Notes: generated by a model from the sequence alone, not told the origin. A DNA stretch of 64,000 bases from Dehalobacter sp. DCA (GCF_000305775.1 NC_018866.1:2809001-2873000), one strand, 5' to 3'; counted from the stretch's first letter, positions 8,338 through 17,441 are shown. Numbers and translations: made by a program.

Positions 8338-9012
8338 TCAGATTATCTCAAATCTGTATCCCAGTCCTCTGACGGTTTGAATAAAGTCTCCTTTGATCCC
8401 TAATTTGTACCTTAACCGTTTGATGTGGGTGTCCACAGTTCTGGCGTCGCCATAATAATCGTAATCCCAGACTGAATTCAAGATCTGTTCCCTCGATACA
8501 GCCAGGCTTTCATTATCTACCAGATATAAAAGCAGTTCATATTCCTTCGGGCTTAAATCTACCCGTTCTCCGTCAATACTTACGACCCGCCTGTTTTTAT
8601 CGATCTCCAGGCCGTCAAGGTTTTTAACGCTAGCCTTCGGATCACTGGTTCTGCGAAGAAGGGCCTGCACCCGCGCGACCAGGATCAGCGGACTGAAAGG
8701 TTTCGTAATATATTCATCTGCGCCCAGATCAAAACCGAACAGCTCATCCGATTCCTCAGATCTTGCCGTCAGCATGATGACCGGAGTCTGGCCGCTCTTT
8801 CGGATTTCCCTGCATACCGTCCATCCATCCGTCTCGGGCATCATGACATCCAGGATAGCCAGGCTGATATGCTGTCCGGAATGAATAATATCCAGGGCCT
8901 GTTTCCCATCTTCCGCTTCGATGACGGTATACCCTTCCTTTTTTAAAAAATCAGCAACCAGTTTCCTCATTCTGATTTCATCGTCTGCGATAAGTATATT
9001 CCCTGCAGTCAT
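8338..9012 (-). CDS. OmpR-family response regulator
   Basis: 224 residues. The receiver domain (1-120) has acidic pair DDE at its start, the phosphoacceptor Asp in LAILDVMMPETDG, and the switch lysine in DEYITKPFSP. The C-terminal winged helix includes LSPKEYELLLYLV and the recognition segment RTVDTHIKRLRYKLG. It is first in the operon with the kinase and lipoprotein. Its own promoter region holds 11-bp-phased GTTCAC-type repeats also found before htrA and the GT2-GtrA gene, consistent with autoregulation and a small envelope regulon. Family is certain; targets are inferred. Confidence 0.93.
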   Translation of the reverse strand: MTAGNILIADDEIRMRKLVADFLKKEGYTVIEAEDGKQALDIIHSGQHISLAILDVMMPETDGWTVCREIRKSGQTPVIMLTARSEESDELFGFDLGADEYITKPFSPLILVARVQALLRRTSDPKASVKNLDGLEIDKNRRVVSIDGERVDLSPKEYELLLYLVDNESLAVSREQILNSVWDYDYYGDARTVDTHIKRLRYKLGIKGDFIQTVRGLGYRFEII

Positions 9013-9086
9013 TGCCTAACCCCCTTTAGGTTTTCCCAACAGTCCATGATTCTATTGTTTCAGGAGGGATTGTATCCCTGGATGAT

Positions 9087-9141
9087 ATTCTAAGGAATGA
9101 ATGTGTACATTTCGTGAACAATCGATTAATATTCTGTGAAC
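9087..9141 (-). promoter_or_regulatory. Autoregulatory promoter with phased OmpR-type repeats
   Basis: Minus-strand half-sites: GTTCAC (9141-9136), GTTCAC (9119-9114) and GTACAC (9108-9103), spaced 22 and 11 bp. The -10 box TAGAAT is at 9092-9087, 27 bp after the second GTTCAC start. Same geometry as at 13114-13146 and 17319-17351. Confidence 0.6.
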
Positions 9142-9142
9142 T

Positions 9143-10321
9143 TCAGATCTTTGAGCCGACATGGCTTATTGCGTTCTTACCGACCCTTTTGGACTGATAC
9201 AGGCCAGCATCGGCGGTCTCAATCAGATTCTGGGCTGTCCTGCCATCTTCCGGATAAGCAGCTAGTCCTATAGAAACCGAAATATCCGGTTCTTCACTGA
9301 CTCTCTTTCTGAACCGTTCGGCGATAATCAGGGCATCCGTTATTTTAGTTTTCGGCAAAATGACCAGGAACTCATCTCCGCCGTAACGACCAAGTATGTC
9401 AAACTCCCTGATATTTTCCTTGGCAATACTTACGACCTTTTTGAGAACCATGTCCCCGACAACATGTCCCCGGTTATCATTAATTCTTTTAAAATTATCA
9501 ATGTCAAAAAGCATGAGAGTGAATTCTCCTGCCTTGGGATCATCAATCAGGTTTTTAAAATAATTCATAATCCCCTTTTTATTATATGCATCGACCAGGG
9601 GATCTCTCTGGACCATGTTGAGCAGGTGTTCATTGTGCAATTCCATTTCCAGCATTTTTCTCTTTACTTCGTAGTTGATGGTCTTATTGATGTTCACTAG
9701 CTTCTCTTCAGCGTTCGCCAATTTTAAACGATACGGCTCCTTTAATGTTTTTTGGATATAACAGTAAAACAGCAGGTACCCGGCAAACTGACATAACGGA
9801 ATCAAGAAAGAGGAATTGGTAGGAAACTCATATTGGAGCAGCTGTCCAAAACCCATAAATATGACTCCCCAGGTCAATGATATCTGCTTTTCACCGAGGA
9901 ATTTATGCAGCAATATAATAATGCCGGCGGCCAGGACGACAGCCGCTCCGCTTAAGAATTCCGTCATCGTCAGAATAACCGGCAGGTGGTCCGCATTCAT
10001 GACCGTGAAAAGTACCAGAAAGGGGAAAATCACGCTCAAAGCGGCAGATGCAGCGTAATTCTTCCACCGCCACGATAATATCAGTATAAGCAACAAGCAA
10101 AGAAAAGCAAAATTTGTATGATGAAGCACTTTTATACGCAGTACCATATCAGGATAGGCTATACTAAGCAGCGCCAAGAGAAACGGCGCAATAAAACTGA
10201 ATCCAAAAAGAGCCGAAAAACTCTTCTCCTTGTTCATGGTAAATACAAATGCCAAATTCAGAAAAGAAAAACATAAAATAATAATGACTGCAGCCTGATC
10301 ATTTAAATAGGCATAGAACAT
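9143..10321 (-). CDS. Membrane-bound diguanylate cyclase (GGDEF)
   Basis: 392 residues. Residues 1-190 contain about seven or eight hydrophobic helices, forming a membrane sensor domain. A coiled linker (about 195-225) leads to the GGDEF domain, with RYGGDEFLVIL near residue 308 and an intact inhibitory I-site REFD five residues before it. It therefore should make cyclic di-GMP from GTP and be product-inhibited. AGAGGG precedes the ATG. The gene stands alone between the two-component operon and the divergent aminotransferase. The signal sensed is unknown. Confidence 0.9.
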   Translation of the reverse strand: MFYAYLNDQAAVIIILCFSFLNLAFVFTMNKEKSFSALFGFSFIAPFLLALLSIAYPDMVLRIKVLHHTNFAFLCLLLILILSWRWKNYAASAALSVIFPFLVLFTVMNADHLPVILTMTEFLSGAAVVLAAGIIILLHKFLGEKQISLTWGVIFMGFGQLLQYEFPTNSSFLIPLCQFAGYLLFYCYIQKTLKEPYRLKLANAEEKLVNINKTINYEVKRKMLEMELHNEHLLNMVQRDPLVDAYNKKGIMNYFKNLIDDPKAGEFTLMLFDIDNFKRINDNRGHVVGDMVLKKVVSIAKENIREFDILGRYGGDEFLVILPKTKITDALIIAERFRKRVSEEPDISVSIGLAAYPEDGRTAQNLIETADAGLYQSKRVGKNAISHVGSKI

Positions 10322-10524
10322 TTTAATCCCTCTAATCTTTTCTCGTCTGATTAACTGTAAAATTCGACATTTTCTTCTATATTCCTGTTTCCTTTTATTC
10401 CTGACGTTTTTTTCATCGATACGAACATTTTGCCGGACTTCAGCAAATAGACTTTTTTGTCAAGATGAAATGAGGTAAAATAATACCAGTAACAATATGA
10501 TGATGTCCTAAAGGAGAAATGTGC

Positions 10525-11712
10525 GTGTTTTCGGAAAAAGTAATCAATAATTTAAAGAATGCCTCCTGGATTAGAGCAATGTTTGAGGAAGGCGAAAGAC
10601 TCGCCAAAATTTATGGACGCGAAAACGTCTATGACTTCAGTTTGGGTAATCCCTTTTCTGAGCCGCCAGAAGAGGTCATTGAATCTCTGAAAAATTATGT
10701 CACCGGGAATTATAAGGGAATCCATAAATACATGAACAATGCCGGCTATCCCGAAGTCAGAGAAAAAATTGCCCAGTCGCTCCAGGGTGACAGCCAGATC
10801 GGACTTACACAAGATAATATCACTATGACTGTCGGGGCTGCCGGCGGGCTGAATGTTATCCTGAAAGCACTTCTGAATCCCGGTGAAGAAGTAATTATCT
10901 TTGCACCTTATTTTGTGGAATATATTTTCTATACGGATAACCATGGTGGGAAACCGGTCATTGTGCCGCCGGACCCCCGGACACTCGAGCCGGACCTAGA
11001 TGCCCTAGAAAAAGCGATTTCGCCCAAAACAAAGGCGATTATTATTAATACCCCGAACAATCCCACCGGTATTGTCTACAGCAAGGAGAAGCTGGAACAA
11101 ATCAAAGAAGTCCTGCGAAAAAAAGAAAACGAATACAGTACGATCATTTATATCATCTCCGATCAGCCCTACGACCAGATTGTCTATGACGGGATGATAG
11201 TCCCAAACATCCTGTCCATTTTTGAAAACAGCATCATTGTCAATTCCTTCAGTAAATCGCTCGGCCTTGCCGGAGAAAGAATAGGATATATTGCATCGAG
11301 CAGCCGAATTAAAGACGCTGACATACTGAATAACGCTTTAAGCTTTTGCAACCGAACACTTGGGTTTGTCAATGCTCCCGGATTGTTCCAGAGAGTGATC
11401 GGTGATTCCCTTGATGTCAAAACAGATGCCGCGGATTATCAAAAGAAAAGAGATTATTTATATGAGCATTTGACTGCGCTTGGTTTCGAATGCGTCAAAC
11501 CGCAGGGAGCCTTTTACCTTTTCCCGAAAGCACTGATCGAGGACGATGTTGAATTTGTCAAAAGAGCCGTTAAATATAATTTACTGCTTGTCCCAGGAAG
11601 AGGATTTGGCTGTTCCGGTCATATCAGAATCTCTTATTGCGTCAGTATGGATACCATCGTAAATTCCATTTCCGCGTTCGAAAAACTGGTGCAGGAATTC
11701 AGATCTCGATAA
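10525..11712 (+). CDS. PLP-dependent class I/II aminotransferase (aspartate-aminotransferase-like)
   Basis: 395 residues, cytoplasmic, fold-type I. The pyridoxal-phosphate lysine is in SIIVNSFSKSLGLAGERIGY, with the upstream NTPNNPTG motif and PYDQIVYDG. The C-terminal arginine region is GFGCSGHIRISYC. Typical of the broad aspartate/alanine/aromatic aminotransferase group; the substrate cannot be told. Start choice: ATG at 10519 is only two bases from AAGGAG, whereas the in-frame GTG at 10525 has an 8-base gap, so GTG is preferred. It is monocistronic, with a strong terminator 48 bp downstream. Confidence 0.88.
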   Translation: MFSEKVINNLKNASWIRAMFEEGERLAKIYGRENVYDFSLGNPFSEPPEEVIESLKNYVTGNYKGIHKYMNNAGYPEVREKIAQSLQGDSQIGLTQDNITMTVGAAGGLNVILKALLNPGEEVIIFAPYFVEYIFYTDNHGGKPVIVPPDPRTLEPDLDALEKAISPKTKAIIINTPNNPTGIVYSKEKLEQIKEVLRKKENEYSTIIYIISDQPYDQIVYDGMIVPNILSIFENSIIVNSFSKSLGLAGERIGYIASSSRIKDADILNNALSFCNRTLGFVNAPGLFQRVIGDSLDVKTDAADYQKKRDYLYEHLTALGFECVKPQGAFYLFPKALIEDDVEFVKRAVKYNLLLVPGRGFGCSGHIRISYCVSMDTIVNSISAFEKLVQEFRSR

Positions 11713-11760
11713 CTGATCGAAACGAGTTCCTGTAAAGGAATTGCTTTCGTATAAGCGACA

Positions 11761-11812
11761 TAAGAATAAACCTCGCATCGTTCCATAAGAAACGGTGCGA
11801 GGTTTATTCTTA
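11761..11812. terminator. Bidirectional terminator between aminotransferase and htrA
   Basis: A near-perfect 52-bp palindrome (about 23-bp arms running from TAAGAATAAA to TTTATTCTTA, one or two mismatches). It serves both convergent genes. Confidence 0.8.
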
Positions 11813-11834
11813 TCTCATCGCTAAGGCCGGCTGC

Positions 11835-13049
11835 TCAGGATTTTAATTCTGTCAGTGTAACCTTAACGTCTTTTGTGTTCCCCTCACGGTAATAGGTAAT
11901 GGTGACCGTCTTTCCGACCTCAGATTTAAACAATTCATGGGTCATTTCAAGAGAACTGGTGATCTCAACCCCATTGACTTTCGTAATGACGTCTCCGGCA
12001 CGAATCCCGGCTTTATAGGCAGGCCCTCCGGTTGAGACCGCTGAGATATAGGCGCCAGCAGGCCAGCCCTGCTGAGAAGCCCATTCAACAGTATACCGTT
12101 CGTCGATCGAGACCAGGATGCCTGGATGAGCAGCATAGCCTTTCTTGATCAGCTGTTGGATCGTCGGCCAGGCGTCCGTAATCGGGATCGCGAAACCCAT
12201 TCCTTCATAACCAGCATCTTGGTTCTTGGCTGCATTAATACCAACGACCTTTCCATGATAATCTACCAGCGGTCCTCCGCTGTTTCCGGGGTTGATCGCC
12301 GCATCGGTCTGAATCAGATTAAAACTTGCTTCTCCCTGCAGCTCCAGAAAACGGTTCGTCGCTGAAATCACACCCGTCGTCACAGAGCGGGCAAAATCTT
12401 CTCCACCTGGATTTCCAATCGCAACCACAGGTTCACCGACCTGGAGCTTGCTGGAATCTCCGAGACTGACTGCGGTGAGATTATCAGCTGATATTTGAAC
12501 GACGGCCAGATCCGTTCGTGAATCTCCTCCTACGAGTTTTCCGGTGATATTACGTCCGTCAGCGAGACTTACCACCAGTTTTTCGGCCCCTTCAATAACG
12601 TGATTGTTGGTCACAATAAGCCCTTTCTGCGCATCAACAATAAAGCCCGATCCACTGGCTACTTCGGCAAGTTCACTTGACCGGCCAAATAGATTACCGC
12701 CGCTCTGAAAATTGGCGATCCCCACGACAGCCGGGCCTATTGTTTTCGAAATTTCTACCACCGGATACGTGTTGCCATTACCGTCTGTACTGGTGTTCGC
12801 GACCGCCGAGGTTGTGACGAGTGAATTTGTGTTAGCCGAACTGCCACTCTGGTTCTGGATACTCATGATTTCCGGATAGATTACCGGGGCTAAAGTGAGA
12901 GAGGCTGTCCCACCCAACAAGGCGCTGACGATCGCGACAACCGCAATAACCATAACCCCTGGTTTCTTTCTCTGCGGCCGCTCCCCATTGTACGGATAGT
13001 CGTGATAAGCGTTATAGTCTTTATAATGGTTATCGTTGTTAAAGTTCAC
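11835..13049 (-). CDS. htrA: HtrA/DegP-like membrane serine protease
   Basis: Surface quality-control protease. A cytoplasmic Asn/Tyr/His-rich N-terminus is followed by one TM helix near residues 33-58 and a Ser/Thr-rich linker. The trypsin-like domain has the catalytic His (VTNNHVIEGAE), Asp (DSRTDLAVVQI) and Ser (INPGNSGGPL), and one PDZ domain covers about 300-400. Length and order match Firmicutes HtrA. The start is probably GTG at 13049, eight bases from AAGGTGG; GTG at 13061 overlaps that ribosome site. Its promoter shares phased GTTCAC-type repeats with the 9.0-kb response regulator, as expected if that system is a CssRS-like envelope-stress circuit. Confidence 0.92.
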   Translation of the reverse strand: MNFNNDNHYKDYNAYHDYPYNGERPQRKKPGVMVIAVVAIVSALLGGTASLTLAPVIYPEIMSIQNQSGSSANTNSLVTTSAVANTSTDGNGNTYPVVEISKTIGPAVVGIANFQSGGNLFGRSSELAEVASGSGFIVDAQKGLIVTNNHVIEGAEKLVVSLADGRNITGKLVGGDSRTDLAVVQISADNLTAVSLGDSSKLQVGEPVVAIGNPGGEDFARSVTTGVISATNRFLELQGEASFNLIQTDAAINPGNSGGPLVDYHGKVVGINAAKNQDAGYEGMGFAIPITDAWPTIQQLIKKGYAAHPGILVSIDERYTVEWASQQGWPAGAYISAVSTGGPAYKAGIRAGDVITKVNGVEITSSLEMTHELFKSEVGKTVTITYYREGNTKDVKVTLTELKS

Positions 13050-13113
13050 GTCATTCCCCACCTTTTAAATTAAACTTGCTTATGCAAAATAATCGGGTTA
13101 CAGATTATTTATT

Positions 13114-13146
13114 ATTATAATCATTATTTATGACAATTCTGTGAAC
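13114..13146 (-). promoter_or_regulatory. htrA promoter with phased OmpR-type repeats
   Basis: Minus-strand half-sites GTTCAC (13146-13141) and TGTCAT (13135-13130) lie 11 bp apart, with a weaker GTAAAC (13156-13151) 10 bp upstream. The -10 TATAAT is at 13119-13114, 27 bp after the GTTCAC start. The site overlaps the last codons of cbiO. Confidence 0.6.
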
Positions 13147-13919
13147 TTTTGTTTACAAAATTGTGAAAAAACAGCACCGCATTTCGGACATCTTTGCAAT
13201 GAAATCGGCACCTCAAGCCCGCATTGGTTAAGCAGTTCAGCATCTGCCAATATCTCGGCAGCCTCTCCGTCGGCAGCAATTTCGCCGTCTTTGATCACGA
13301 TGACTCTCTGGCTGATGTCCAGGATCATATCGAGATCGTGGCTCGTAATGATTTTGGTATGTTCAAAACAATTCAGTAGATTGATGACTCTGCGGCGGGA
13401 TCTCGGGTCAAGCGATGCAGTTGGCTCGTCCATGATCAGGACATCGGGCTGCATGGAAAGAACAGACGCAATCGCCGCTGCCCTTTTTTCGCCGCCGGAC
13501 AGTTTAAAAGGCGGCCGGTCTTTCAGATGTAGGATGCCGACCATTTGCAAAGCTTGAAGAACCCTGCTTTCTACTTCCTTTTCATCATAACGGTAATTCC
13601 GGGGACCAAAGGCCACATCGTCATAGACCGTCGACATAAAAAGCTGGTCATCCGGGTCCTGGAAAACCATTCCGAGTCTTTGGCGGATTAACGGCAGTGT
13701 TCTTTTGGTAACGTGAATATCGCCTACCAGCACCTCTCCGCTGCTAGGAAAAAGAACGCCCATCAGTAGCATGAGCAGGGTGGATTTTCCTGCGCCGTTT
13801 GCACCGACAATGCCGACCGACTCCCCATGATGAATCGTGAACGAGATATCCTTAACCGCCTTGTTACCGTCTGGATAAACATAATTAATTGTTCTGGCCT
13901 CTAACTTATGATGGCTCAT
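13128..13919 (-). CDS. cbiO: Cobalt/nickel ECF transporter ATPase CbiO
   Basis: Energy-coupling ATPase of the CbiMQO metal importer. Walker A GANGAGKST near residue 39, Q-loop VFQDPDDQLF (ECF hallmark), signature LSGGEKRAAAIASVLS, Walker B VLIMDEPTASLDP and switch His (ITSHDLD). The ATG follows the cbiQ stop directly. Oddity: the last 35 residues carry CPKC then a further Cys (CGLEVP...CPKCGAVFSQFC), a zinc-ribbon-like tail not part of the ATPase core, which may bind or sense metal. The htrA promoter overlaps its 3' end. Confidence 0.92.
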   Translation of the reverse strand: MSHHKLEARTINYVYPDGNKAVKDISFTIHHGESVGIVGANGAGKSTLLMLLMGVLFPSSGEVLVGDIHVTKRTLPLIRQRLGMVFQDPDDQLFMSTVYDDVAFGPRNYRYDEKEVESRVLQALQMVGILHLKDRPPFKLSGGEKRAAAIASVLSMQPDVLIMDEPTASLDPRSRRRVINLLNCFEHTKIITSHDLDMILDISQRVIVIKDGEIAADGEAAEILADAELLNQCGLEVPISLQRCPKCGAVFSQFCKQKFTELS

Positions 13920-14729
13920 TTAGCTTATCACTCCTGATATTAATAGACCGATCATCAATGGGATATTAATCATTCTAGCAAAAATAAAAAACAACAGCCA
14001 GCCGCCAAAATAAGCTCCGTCCCTTACAGTTATCCTGGTGTCGGCTCCTGCATAGTATTCTCCTGTAAAACCACGTACACACATTGCCTGATACACTCTC
14101 TCCGCCCTGTCAATGGTCCGCAGGAGCAGCTGACCAACGAGCGTTCCCCAAGCACTGGGGTGAATGCCTTTTTGCTGGGGGGCCCGAAGCTTATATGCCC
14201 TTATGCTTCTGGATACTTCTTCGATTAATACGGAAATATACCTGTATGTCAGCAGCAGCTGCAAAACAAAAAGCCGCGGAACTTTCAGCATACGCAAACC
14301 GGCGGCAAGTTTATCCATTCCTGTCGTACAAATAAGAATTAGAGCAGCTGTGATCGTTAAGAGACTTTTCAGCAGGATTGAAGCGAAAGTAATCCACCCT
14401 CTGGACAATGCAAGTCCACCCACTGTAATGACTTGAGAATCAAAAAACGGGTTTAAAATACCGATTGCAATAATAAACGGTTCGATCAGGAGTAATCTTG
14501 CCAGCACCTGTTTGACCGGCAGCTCTGCAAGAAAAAAAACTACCACCGGATAGAAAATCATGGGCAGCAAACCGATAATTTCGTGCCTGTCATATGAGAC
14601 CACGACGAATAAGTAGGCGATAGTCGTCAATATCTTAATCAGCGGATGAAGCTTATGGACAAACGTGTCCTTACAGGCCAGTTCATCCATAAGCCTCATG
14701 TTGTACAATGAACTTGTAAAGTCAGCCAT
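13920..14729 (-). CDS. cbiQ: Cobalt/nickel ECF transporter T component CbiQ
   Basis: 269-residue transmembrane coupling protein of the CbiMQO importer. Hydrophobic segments are near residues 35-70, 105-140 and 240-265. Between them are two ATPase-contact helices typical of T components, seen as RLLLRTIDRAERVYQAMCVRGF (ends 'AMCVRGF', matching the AxxxRGF signature). Order on the minus strand is cbiM, cbiQ, cbiO, with an 82-bp gap from cbiM. Confidence 0.92.
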   Translation of the reverse strand: MADFTSSLYNMRLMDELACKDTFVHKLHPLIKILTTIAYLFVVVSYDRHEIIGLLPMIFYPVVVFFLAELPVKQVLARLLLIEPFIIAIGILNPFFDSQVITVGGLALSRGWITFASILLKSLLTITAALILICTTGMDKLAAGLRMLKVPRLFVLQLLLTYRYISVLIEEVSRSIRAYKLRAPQQKGIHPSAWGTLVGQLLLRTIDRAERVYQAMCVRGFTGEYYAGADTRITVRDGAYFGGWLLFFIFARMINIPLMIGLLISGVIS

Positions 14730-14811
14730 TATTGCTTTTCAATCCTACTTCCGGAATATACTAGTTTAAGGCAAGGATATCGTTTGATATCGTTCCCCGC
14801 CTCAGGATAGT

Positions 14812-15870
14812 TCATGCAGTAACTTTCTTCTTCCTTCTCTTCATGGAACGGATAAAGAACCCTATCATGACCGCTAATATGAGTGTCATCGCACCGCCCA
14901 CCAATCCGGATACGGTTGTTCCTGCATCTACAGCTGGCCATGCGACCTCAGCGCTTGTCTCTGAGACCTGTTCTTCGCTCACGCTGCTATCATTTTTGAA
15001 ACTGTAATCCGGCAAAAATGCTGTTTTGCTTTGAATATCGGCCAATATGCCATAAATTCCGCCAGACTCTGCCAGTTCCGTGGTCCCGGCGGTCTTTTCC
15101 ATAGACCATTCCAAGCCGTCCGGATTTGACGATGCAAACCAGGAAAGTCCTCCACCGATAATAACTGCTGCAATAGCAAGTCCGTATATGATCCTTTTTA
15201 TGGAAGTATTGCCTGAGATTTTTCCCGATACCTGCTTCTCAATAAGTTCAGGCCTCGCTTTCCATACAAAAGTGAGCACTGCGGCCGTAACCAACCCTTC
15301 TACAATCCCGATTGCAAGATGAATAGGCTGCATCATAAGTACAAAAGTTGAAAACGGAAGCTCAGTCTTTCCAGAAAAAACCGTCTCCAAGACAACGCTG
15401 AAAGCCCCCAGCTGAAGCCCGACAACCGCTGCAATCATCGAGCCGGCCATAATACGTTTAGCCGAAATCCCTTTCTTAATAAACCACTTGGATATCAGCG
15501 GATAAGCAATAAAACAGGTATAGAATCCCAGGTTGAATACATTGCAGCCGTAGGCCAAAAGTCCGCCATCGCCAAAAAACAAGGCCTGTATCAACAGTAT
15601 TGATGCCATGGCCAGGAACCCGGCGTACGGTCCAAGCATAGCAGCTAGAATCAGCCCTCCTCCAAGATGTCCGCTGGAACCCGTTCCTGGAATCGAAAAA
15701 TTAATCATCTGGGCTGCAAAAACAAAAGCTCCCATAACTCCCATCAAAGGAACCTTTTTTTCCTCCATATCGTCTTGAATTTTTTTTATCGAATAAGCCG
15801 CTACCCCTACGGTAGCAACCCACATGGTTCCACCAATGACCGGCGAAATCAAAGCATCTGCCATATGCAT
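14812..15870 (-). CDS. cbiM: Cobalt/nickel ECF transporter substrate component CbiM fused to a PDGLE (CbiN/NikN-like) domain
   Basis: Metal-specific membrane subunit. It starts MHMADALIS: in this family the His at position 2 and neighbouring N-terminal groups bind Co2+ or Ni2+. Residues 1-215 contain the CbiM helices with the conserved GTGSSGHLGGG segment. After a linker and another TM (about 230-250) comes NPDGLEWSMEK, the PDGLE motif of the CbiN/NikN helper, followed by a last TM (about 318-340) and a basic tail. It is a natural fusion of the two parts that other species encode separately. Whether cobalt or nickel is the substrate cannot be told. No cobalamin riboswitch was found upstream. 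Confidence 0.9.
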   Translation of the reverse strand: MHMADALISPVIGGTMWVATVGVAAYSIKKIQDDMEEKKVPLMGVMGAFVFAAQMINFSIPGTGSSGHLGGGLILAAMLGPYAGFLAMASILLIQALFFGDGGLLAYGCNVFNLGFYTCFIAYPLISKWFIKKGISAKRIMAGSMIAAVVGLQLGAFSVVLETVFSGKTELPFSTFVLMMQPIHLAIGIVEGLVTAAVLTFVWKARPELIEKQVSGKISGNTSIKRIIYGLAIAAVIIGGGLSWFASSNPDGLEWSMEKTAGTTELAESGGIYGILADIQSKTAFLPDYSFKNDSSVSEEQVSETSAEVAWPAVDAGTTVSGLVGGAMTLILAVMIGFFIRSMKRRKKKVTA

Positions 15871-15966
15871 TCCCCAACACCTCTATATTTCTGTATATTT
15901 TTCACAGACTTTTCAACAAGGCATCAATTTCTGCTTTGTAATCGCAAAGCAATCTTGCTTAGATCA

Positions 15967-15994
15967 ATTATAAATTACTCTTCAATTTTTACAA
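15967..15994 (-). promoter_or_regulatory. Candidate cbiMQO promoter, with a short hairpin in the leader
   Basis: Minus strand TTGTAA (15994-15989), 16-bp spacer, TATAAT (15972-15967). The roughly 90-nt leader holds a small hairpin GCTTTG / CAAAGC (15933-15950). The rest of the 15871-16229 gap shows no supported gene. Confidence 0.45.
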
Positions 15995-16229
15995 TCCTGG
16001 TAGGGGGGATACATCGCATATCTTCTTCATCATTTATTCTATTTGTGCGTTGAACTAAGAATAAACCCTATATCCAGCTGTTCAATTAATTACGCAGGAG
16101 GTCCTATGTTCAAACCAATGCCCATTAAGGTATCAAACCTTGCACAAAAACAAAAAAACCGGGCGTGGCCACGGACTGCAAAGCAAATCTTCTTTTTCCT
16201 TTTTATGAACATTCGTCAGTGGGTCAGTG

Positions 16230-17279
16230 TTATTTTTTATTTGCCGTGATCAGGGGTTTCTTTTCCGAACTAAACACAAAGTTGCGCTGAGACCAGTAAC
16301 TGAATAAGAAAAGTGTTAATTCGGTGATGATTTTGGCAAAGACTAACGGTGCGCCGATCAGAATGTGGAAGAGATACATCAGCCCATAATTGCAGGCCAT
16401 GATAAATACGACGAGTGAAAAATATTTCGGGGCGGATTTATGATGTTCCGTGCTTTTGTTCCGGGAAAAGACAAAGTAATGGTTCATGCTGTAATTGAAA
16501 ATAGAACTGCAGACTCTTGCCCCGACTACAGCGATCAGCAGATTTGATGTAGAGAATTGAAACAACAGCAGCAGAGCAAAGTCAAGCGCTCCGGACATCA
16601 AAGAAGAGGTACAAAATTTAAGGATCGGGTAATATACTCTGGCTGAATCTGAAAAGGTCCGAAAATGGGAAGACCTGTTTTTTTCGTCATATACTGTATT
16701 AATCCATACTTCGTAGAACAAATAGCCCGCTGCCTTCGCTTCGAGCAGAATGTTCATTTCATATTCAAATCTTTTCCCCTGGATGCTGCCTAACCAGTCG
16801 AGCATATCGGCTGAATACCCTCTTAAACCTGTTTGCGTATCCGTCAAATGCGAACCCGAAGAAACAGAAAATACTGCCCGGGTTACCGTATTTCCAAAAC
16901 GGCTGCGCGGAGGAACTTTGCCGCAAAACTTCCGGGAGCCAAGAACGATAAATTCGCGGCGTTCTTTGGCAACCTGGGCAACTCTGATGATATCTTCAGG
17001 CAAATGCTGTCCGTCACTGTCGGCACAGATAACCCCTTCTTTTTCACCTTTTTCCTTGATATATCGAAATCCCGTCTTCAGGGCAGCCCCTTTGCCTTCA
17101 TTGGCCGGATGTGTTAACACGGTGCAGCCCAATTTGCCTGCGGCCTGGAATATCTTGCTATAAGGCTTACCGCTGCCGTCGTCTACAATCACAATCTGAA
17201 AATCGCACTTTTCTTTTATATCCTCTATCAACCTGAGAAGCCGTTCATCCGGTTCATAGGCCGGTATAAGTATCGTCAT
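16230..17279 (-). CDS. Bifunctional family 2 glycosyltransferase / GtrA-like membrane protein
   Basis: 349 residues. Residues 1-200 are a GT-A fold transferase (MTILIPAYEPDERLL start, VDDGSG, and metal-binding DSD in VICADSDGQHLP), similar to dolichol/undecaprenyl-phosphate sugar transferases. Residues about 220-345 contain four hydrophobic helices of the GtrA/DPMS type, which translocate lipid-linked sugars. Probably makes and flips a polyprenyl-phosphate sugar for cell-wall or teichoic acid glycosylation (inference). GGAGGG lies upstream of the ATG. It is monocistronic, and its promoter carries the same phased repeats as htrA and the 9.0-kb regulator. Confidence 0.88.
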   Translation of the reverse strand: MTILIPAYEPDERLLRLIEDIKEKCDFQIVIVDDGSGKPYSKIFQAAGKLGCTVLTHPANEGKGAALKTGFRYIKEKGEKEGVICADSDGQHLPEDIIRVAQVAKERREFIVLGSRKFCGKVPPRSRFGNTVTRAVFSVSSGSHLTDTQTGLRGYSADMLDWLGSIQGKRFEYEMNILLEAKAAGYLFYEVWINTVYDEKNRSSHFRTFSDSARVYYPILKFCTSSLMSGALDFALLLLFQFSTSNLLIAVVGARVCSSIFNYSMNHYFVFSRNKSTEHHKSAPKYFSLVVFIMACNYGLMYLFHILIGAPLVFAKIITELTLFLFSYWSQRNFVFSSEKKPLITANKK

Positions 17280-17318
17280 CGAATTCCCTCCTTACATAAC
17301 TGCACGATAATATCTATT

Positions 17319-17351
17319 ATTGTAAGGATTCATTATGTCCGTTTCGTGAAC
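17319..17351 (-). promoter_or_regulatory. Glycosyltransferase promoter with phased OmpR-type repeats
   Basis: Minus-strand half-sites GTTCAC (17351-17346) and GGACAT (17340-17335), 11 bp apart. The -10 TACAAT is at 17324-17319, again 27 bp from the GTTCAC start. Confidence 0.55.
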
Positions 17352-17441
17352 TTTCAATTACGGTTTTATGAATTCAAACGTCAATATCATTGGTAAAACA
17401 ATAGTAAATGCCTTACCTTTTTCGAGTATGCTCGAATGATT

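Noticed and set aside
15871-16105. Cobalamin or NiCo riboswitch before cbiMQO
   Set aside because: No B12-box-like conserved sequence and only one small hairpin; a promoter is all that can be supported.
16106-16249. A 47-codon plus-strand ORF with AGGAGGT upstream
   Set aside because: Only three bases separate the ribosome site from the ATG, the peptide has no recognisable family, and its end runs antisense into the glycosyltransferase gene.
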